A stretch of 9,750 nucleotides of DNA from Candidatus Uhrbacteria bacterium. GTDB taxonomy: Bacteria; Patescibacteriota; Patescibacteriia; JACQRZ01. Shown piece after piece: positions 7,284-9,750 of the stretch (positions are counted from its first letter, which is position 1; every line of letters begins with the position of its first letter). Made by a program: the position numbers and the translations under genes. The stretch lies in NCBI GenBank assembly GCA_016206235.1, contig JACQRZ010000030.1:1-9750 (forward strand), in the 5' to 3' direction. Under the pieces are notes generated by a model. That model was not told where the DNA came from. It made no database searches and saw only the letters and a list, made by a program, of their open reading frames with translations.

Positions 7284-8324
7284 ATGTCTGATGCCAATAA
7301 AGAACGCCTACGAGTCATGAAAGAAGCTATTGAGCAAATTCGCGACCGCTTTGGTGATGGTTCGATCATGAAGTTAGGTGAGGCAAAGAAAATGAATGTT
7401 GAGGCGATTTCCACTGGTTGCCTGAGTCTTGATATTGCTCTTGGCGTTGGCGGCATACCCTATGGCCGCATTATTGAAATTTTTGGTCCTGAGTCATCGG
7501 GTAAAACAACGCTTGCGCAGCATGTCATTGCTGAGATTCAAAAAAAAGGAGGCACAGCAGCCTTTATTGACGCAGAGCACGCACTTGATCCTGAGTATGC
7601 AAAAAAAATCGGTATCAATATTAACGATATGCTTATCTCTCAGCCTGACAACGGAGAGCAGGCATTGGAAATTGTTGAGACACTTGTTCGATCAAACGCT
7701 GTTGATGTGATTGTTATCGATTCAGTAGCAGCGCTCACGCCGAAAGCAGAGTTGGAAGGCGATATGGGTGACAGTCATATGGGGCTTCAGGCACGTCTTA
7801 TGAGCCAAGCTCTTCGCAAGCTCACGGCAATCATTTCAAAATCGCATACCATTGTGATTTTTATCAATCAAATCCGCCTGAAGATTGGTGTCTTTTTTGG
7901 AAACCCAGAGACAACTCCTGGTGGTACCGCATTGAAGTTTTATAGTTCCGTTCGCATAGAGATTCGCCGGAGCGCACAAATTAAACAAGGCGAAAAAATT
8001 GTGGGTAATCGCGTGAAGGTGAAGATTGTAAAAAATAAGGTAGCTCCTCCATTTACTCAATCTGAGTTTGATATCATGTACAACGAAGGCATTTCAGTTC
8101 CTGGCGATGTGCTTGATACAGGGGTTGAGTATAAGGTGATTCAAAAGAACGGTAACTCATATTCATACAAGGATCATAAGCTTGGTGTGGGGCGAGAGAA
8201 TGCAAAAAATTACCTTGCACAAAACCGAGAACTCATCAAACAAATCAGAGAAGACGTTCTAAGCGCCAATCGTAAGAGCGATGAGAGTTTGGCAGATTCA
8301 CTTGAGCAAGCAGTTGCAGTGTAA
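7284..8324 (+). CDS. recA: Recombinase RecA
   Basis: ATP-dependent strand-exchange protein that coats single-stranded DNA for homologous recombination and, where LexA exists, triggers its self-cleavage. The 346-residue product is full length. Visible marks are the N-terminal FGDGSIMKLG motif, Walker A GPESSGKT at 68-75, the AFIDAEHALDP segment, Walker B VDVIVIDSVAAL, loop L1 (GDMGDSHMGLQARLMSQALRKL), the FINQIR motif and loop L2 (GNPETTPGGTALKFYSSVRIEIRR). The C-terminal tail is short but ends with acidic residues, as is usual. It follows the RodZ-like gene by 23 bases, so readthrough from the promoter at 6579 is likely to contribute. The upstream spacer has no Shine-Dalgarno. It converges on efp. 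Confidence 0.99.
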   Translation: MSDANKERLRVMKEAIEQIRDRFGDGSIMKLGEAKKMNVEAISTGCLSLDIALGVGGIPYGRIIEIFGPESSGKTTLAQHVIAEIQKKGGTAAFIDAEHALDPEYAKKIGININDMLISQPDNGEQALEIVETLVRSNAVDVIVIDSVAALTPKAELEGDMGDSHMGLQARLMSQALRKLTAIISKSHTIVIFINQIRLKIGVFFGNPETTPGGTALKFYSSVRIEIRRSAQIKQGEKIVGNRVKVKIVKNKVAPPFTQSEFDIMYNEGISVPGDVLDTGVEYKVIQKNGNSYSYKDHKLGVGRENAKNYLAQNRELIKQIREDVLSANRKSDESLADSLEQAVAV

Positions 8325-8339
8325 GTGTATAAAGTATTG

Positions 8340-8368
8340 AGTATAGAGCATGGCTACTACTCTATACT
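8340..8368. terminator. Possible bidirectional terminator between recA and efp
   Basis: AGTATAGAG (8340-8348) pairs perfectly with CTCTATACT (8360-8368) around an 11-base loop. It sits 15 bases after the recA stop and overlaps the last bases of efp on the other strand, as expected for a shared terminator of converging genes. The stem is AT-rich and no clean U tract follows on either strand (ATTGTATTCG in the plus direction), so strength is doubtful. Confidence 0.45.
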
Positions 8369-8936
8369 ATTGTATTCGTTCAACGTAATCCATGGTATCG
8401 GTATTGATGCGGATGACGTCGCCTTCTTTCACGAAGAGGGGAACGTTAATAATCAAACCTGTTTCCAGAGTCACGCCCTTGGTAACATTACTTGCCGAAT
8501 CTCCCTTAATGCTTGGTGGTGCTGACACCACTTTGAGATCGATTTTTGGGGGAAGGCTCACTGTGATAGGGTTGCCGTTGAAGTAGAGAAGATCAGCTTG
8601 TGTGCCTTCTTTGAGAAGTTGCGCTTTTTCTCCAAGTACTTCCGAATCGATTGAGATCTGCTCGAAGCTTTCGGTATCCATAAAATGGATGCCCGTTGTA
8701 TCGGCATACAGATAGTCAGCCTTTCGTTTTGAAAGATCGGCTTCTTCCACTTTTTCACCTGCCTTAAAGCTATATTCGAGTACTTTTCCACTGATAAGGT
8801 TGCGTAATTTTGTTTGCATGACTGGCTTGCGTTGCTGCATGCGGACAAAGTTGGCAGTGAGCACTTGATAGGGCTCGCCATCGAAAAGTATCGTAAGGCC
8901 GACTTTAATCGAATTGAGTGATGGGAGAACAGACAT
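8367..8936 (-). CDS. efp: Translation elongation factor P
   Basis: EF-P binds stalled ribosomes between the P and E sites and speeds peptide-bond formation at polyproline. The 189-residue product has the three beta-barrel domains of the family: the N-terminal KOW-like domain (IKVGLTILFDGEPYQVL), a middle OB domain, and a C-terminal OB domain with KGVTLETGLIINVPLFVKEGDVIRINT. Length matches E. coli EF-P (188). A gapless alignment by eye places Gln35 where E. coli has the modified Lys34; the loop reads VRMQQRKPVM. The frame is open to an ATG at 8975, but that would overlap rpsR by 29 bases; family similarity begins at MSVLPSLNSIKVG, so 8936 is preferred. It starts 10 bases after the rpsR stop, indicating cotranscription. 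Confidence 0.95.
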   Translation of the reverse strand: MSVLPSLNSIKVGLTILFDGEPYQVLTANFVRMQQRKPVMQTKLRNLISGKVLEYSFKAGEKVEEADLSKRKADYLYADTTGIHFMDTESFEQISIDSEVLGEKAQLLKEGTQADLLYFNGNPITVSLPPKIDLKVVSAPPSIKGDSASNVTKGVTLETGLIINVPLFVKEGDVIRINTDTMDYVERIQ

Positions 8937-8946
8937 AGCTTCATTA

Positions 8947-9177
8947 TTATTGGATGACAAAAGGTAGAAGGGCAACTACACGAGCTCGTTTAATTGCTAA
9001 TGCAAGTTTGCGCTGGTGCTTTGAGCATGTTCCGCTTCTGCGGCATGGTGCAATTTTTCCATACGATGAGATAAATCGGCGCAAAAGTTGCGCGTCTTTG
9101 TAGTCGATTTCAACAGTTGTATGGGTGCAGAAAAAACATTCTTTCTTTTTTGGGTTTCTTGAGTTTTTTTGAATCAT
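8947..9177 (-). CDS. rpsR: Small ribosomal subunit protein bS18
   Basis: A 30S platform protein that binds 16S rRNA together with bS6. The 76-residue product has the family core IDYKDAQLLRRFISSYGKI, followed by SKHQRKLALAIKRARVVALLPF. It carries four cysteines, C14 and C17 (CFFC) plus C45 and C51, the pattern of the zinc-binding form of S18. The segment PCRRSGTC replaces the commoner PRRxTGxC. It lies between ssb and efp, in line with the frequent rpsF-ssb-rpsR order. No Shine-Dalgarno is present; a TATAAT box lies eight bases before the ATG. Confidence 0.97.
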   Translation of the reverse strand: MIQKNSRNPKKKECFFCTHTTVEIDYKDAQLLRRFISSYGKIAPCRRSGTCSKHQRKLALAIKRARVVALLPFVIQ

Positions 9178-9185
9178 ATTTCTAG

Positions 9186-9191
9186 ATTATA
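9186..9191 (-). promoter_or_regulatory. Consensus -10 box just upstream of rpsR
   Basis: Reading the minus strand, a perfect TATAAT is followed by eight bases and then the rpsR ATG. A transcript from it would begin at or one or two bases before the start codon, giving a leaderless message. No convincing -35 box lies 16-18 bases upstream; that position is taken by a GC-rich hairpin. It may therefore be a weak internal promoter or chance. Confidence 0.35.
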
Positions 9192-9201
9192 GGCGCTAGG
9201 T

Positions 9202-9241
9202 TACCACCGCCTTTGGCGGGGCCCCGCAGAATGCGGTGGTA
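9202..9241. repeat. GC-rich nested hairpin between ssb and rpsR
   Basis: The outer arms TACCACCGC (9202-9210) and GCGGTGGTA (9233-9241) are perfect inverted repeats, and between them lies a perfect 12-bp palindrome GCGGGGCCCCGC (9216-9227). Each half can also fold alone: CCGCC-TTT-GGCGG (9207-9219), and CCGC-AGAAT-GCGG (9224-9236). In the ssb-to-rpsR direction no U tract follows, so it does not look like an intrinsic terminator. It may be an mRNA processing or stability element, or a dispersed repeat. It stands out against the otherwise AT-rich spacers. Confidence 0.75.
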
Positions 9242-9251
9242 GGTTGTAGCT

Positions 9252-9686
9252 TTAGAATGGTATTTCTTCGAGTGTTCGTTCTTCGTCCGAAGATTGAGCA
9301 TTCGGTGGAGTGTCTGTGCCGTGATCCATTTGTTGGACAGGAGTGTTTGATTTTCCAGAAGGTCCGTCGAGCATGATCATGTTTTCTGCAACAATCTCTG
9401 TGCTGTACCTCCGGGTGCCATCCTGTGCAACCCAGTCACGTGTTTGGAGGCGACCTTCGATGTATGCGCGTCGTCCCTTTGCCAAATAGGTGCTGATAAT
9501 TTCAGCAAGCTTAGCCCATGCAACAACATTATGAAACTCAGCTTTTTCTTGTTTTTGGCCAGCGTTATCGGTAAATGTGCGGTTTGTTGCAATAGTAAAA
9601 CTCGTAACACTTTGTCCATTTGGCGTTGATCGCAGCTCTGGATTTTTTGTGAGCCTGCCGATAAGCATGACTTTATTAAGATCCAT
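9252..9686 (-). CDS. ssb: Single-stranded DNA-binding protein
   Basis: SSB coats single-stranded DNA in replication, recombination and repair and recruits partner proteins. The 144-residue product has one OB fold at about 1-106 (MDLNKVMLIGRLTKNPELRSTPNG..., FHNVVAWAKLAEIISTYLAKGRRAYIEGRLQTRDW...), a short low-complexity linker rich in Pro, Asp, Gln and Ser, and the acidic tip EEIPF, equivalent to the DDIPF partner-binding tail. The frame continues upstream to an ATG at 9728, adding MFGNWKLGIGNSTI, but that piece is the translation of a 7-bp tandem repeat and the family normally begins at M-NKVMLIGRL, so 9686 is preferred. It lies 74 bases upstream of rpsR. Confidence 0.97.
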   Translation of the reverse strand: MDLNKVMLIGRLTKNPELRSTPNGQSVTSFTIATNRTFTDNAGQKQEKAEFHNVVAWAKLAEIISTYLAKGRRAYIEGRLQTRDWVAQDGTRRYSTEIVAENMIMLDGPSGKSNTPVQQMDHGTDTPPNAQSSDEERTLEEIPF

Positions 9687-9694
9687 AATCGTAG

Positions 9695-9722
9695 AATTAC
9701 CAATTCCTAATTTCCAATTTCC
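9695..9722. repeat. Four-copy degenerate 7-bp tandem repeat upstream of ssb
   Basis: Four contiguous 7-base units read AATTACC, AATTCCT, AATTTCC, AATTTCC on the plus strand, in perfect register. It ends eight bases before the ssb ATG on the minus strand. In translation it gives the GNWKLGIGN-like peptide at the head of the overlong ssb frame. Its role is unknown; it could be slippage-generated spacer DNA or a family of short repeats seen elsewhere in this lineage. Confidence 0.7.
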
Positions 9723-9750
9723 AAACAACTTTCAATGTTTAAAGTTTTGG

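Noticed and set aside
8325..8525. 66-codon plus-strand frame after recA
   Set aside because: Most of it is antisense to the conserved C-terminal domain of efp, and it has no recognisable protein features.
8937..8975. 13-residue N-terminal extension of EF-P (MPFYLLSSNNNEA)
   Set aside because: It overlaps the rpsR coding end and has no counterpart in the EF-P family, whose similarity begins at the ATG at 8936.
9687..9728. 14-residue N-terminal extension of SSB
   Set aside because: It is a translation of the 7-bp tandem repeat; the OB-fold start fits ATG 9686.
9723..9750. Inverted CCAAA...TTTGG structure at the right edge as a terminator of an upstream gene
   Set aside because: The arms match only with a two-base bulge, are AT-rich, have no T tract in the minus-strand direction, and the element is cut by the window edge.
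1..9750. Alternative genetic code (UGA as glycine, as in some CPR groups)
   Set aside because: All seven main genes are intact under the standard code without in-frame TGA, so nothing suggests recoding.

Overview
This is a compact housekeeping segment of a bacterial chromosome, most likely from the Candidate Phyla Radiation (Patescibacteria, probably a Parcubacteria-type lineage). The placement rests on protein character rather than any search: a beta' subunit with a Lys/Glu-rich coiled-coil insert near its N-terminus and no SI3-type insert, a short FtsK with a small membrane domain, a small RodZ-like HTH/membrane protein, an EF-P whose tip loop reads MQQRKP, and dispersed-repeat-like sequences whose translations (NPVRN / KFLTGF) I remember, unchecked, from Parcubacteria proteomes. 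Three stops are visible as TAG and four or more as TAA, no TGA terminates a main gene and none lies in frame, so standard code 11 fits.

Layout: 23-4048 (+) rpoC; 4049-4302 a 254-bp intergenic region with a strong intrinsic terminator, a promoter, and a 109-bp unit bounded by perfect 16-bp inverted repeats whose right arm contains the ftsK start codon; 4303-6525 (+) ftsK; 6526-6612 a hairpin terminator running straight into a promoter; 6613-7260 (+) RodZ-like gene, apparently leaderless; 7284-8324 (+) recA; 8325-8366 a convergent junction with a weak shared hairpin; then on the minus strand efp (8367-8936), rpsR (8947-9177), a GC-rich nested hairpin (9202-9241) and ssb (9252-9686), preceded by a 7-bp tandem repeat. 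The minus-strand genes read ssb > rpsR > efp; an rpsF gene just beyond the right edge would be the usual neighbour.

Functionally the genes cover transcription (beta'), chromosome segregation at division (FtsK), cell-shape-type membrane HTH protein, recombination/repair (RecA, SSB) and translation (bS18, EF-P). No protein in the window suggests a new defence or biosynthetic system. The unusual material is non-coding: the start of ftsK is embedded in an inverted-repeat unit, two short reading frames lie in its leader, and a terminator-like hairpin plus T7 lies inside the ftsK coding region about 223 bases after the start. Together these could form a translation-dependent attenuation arrangement, or they may be the footprint of a small dispersed repeat that landed on the gene. 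None of the seven gene starts has a clear Shine-Dalgarno sequence.
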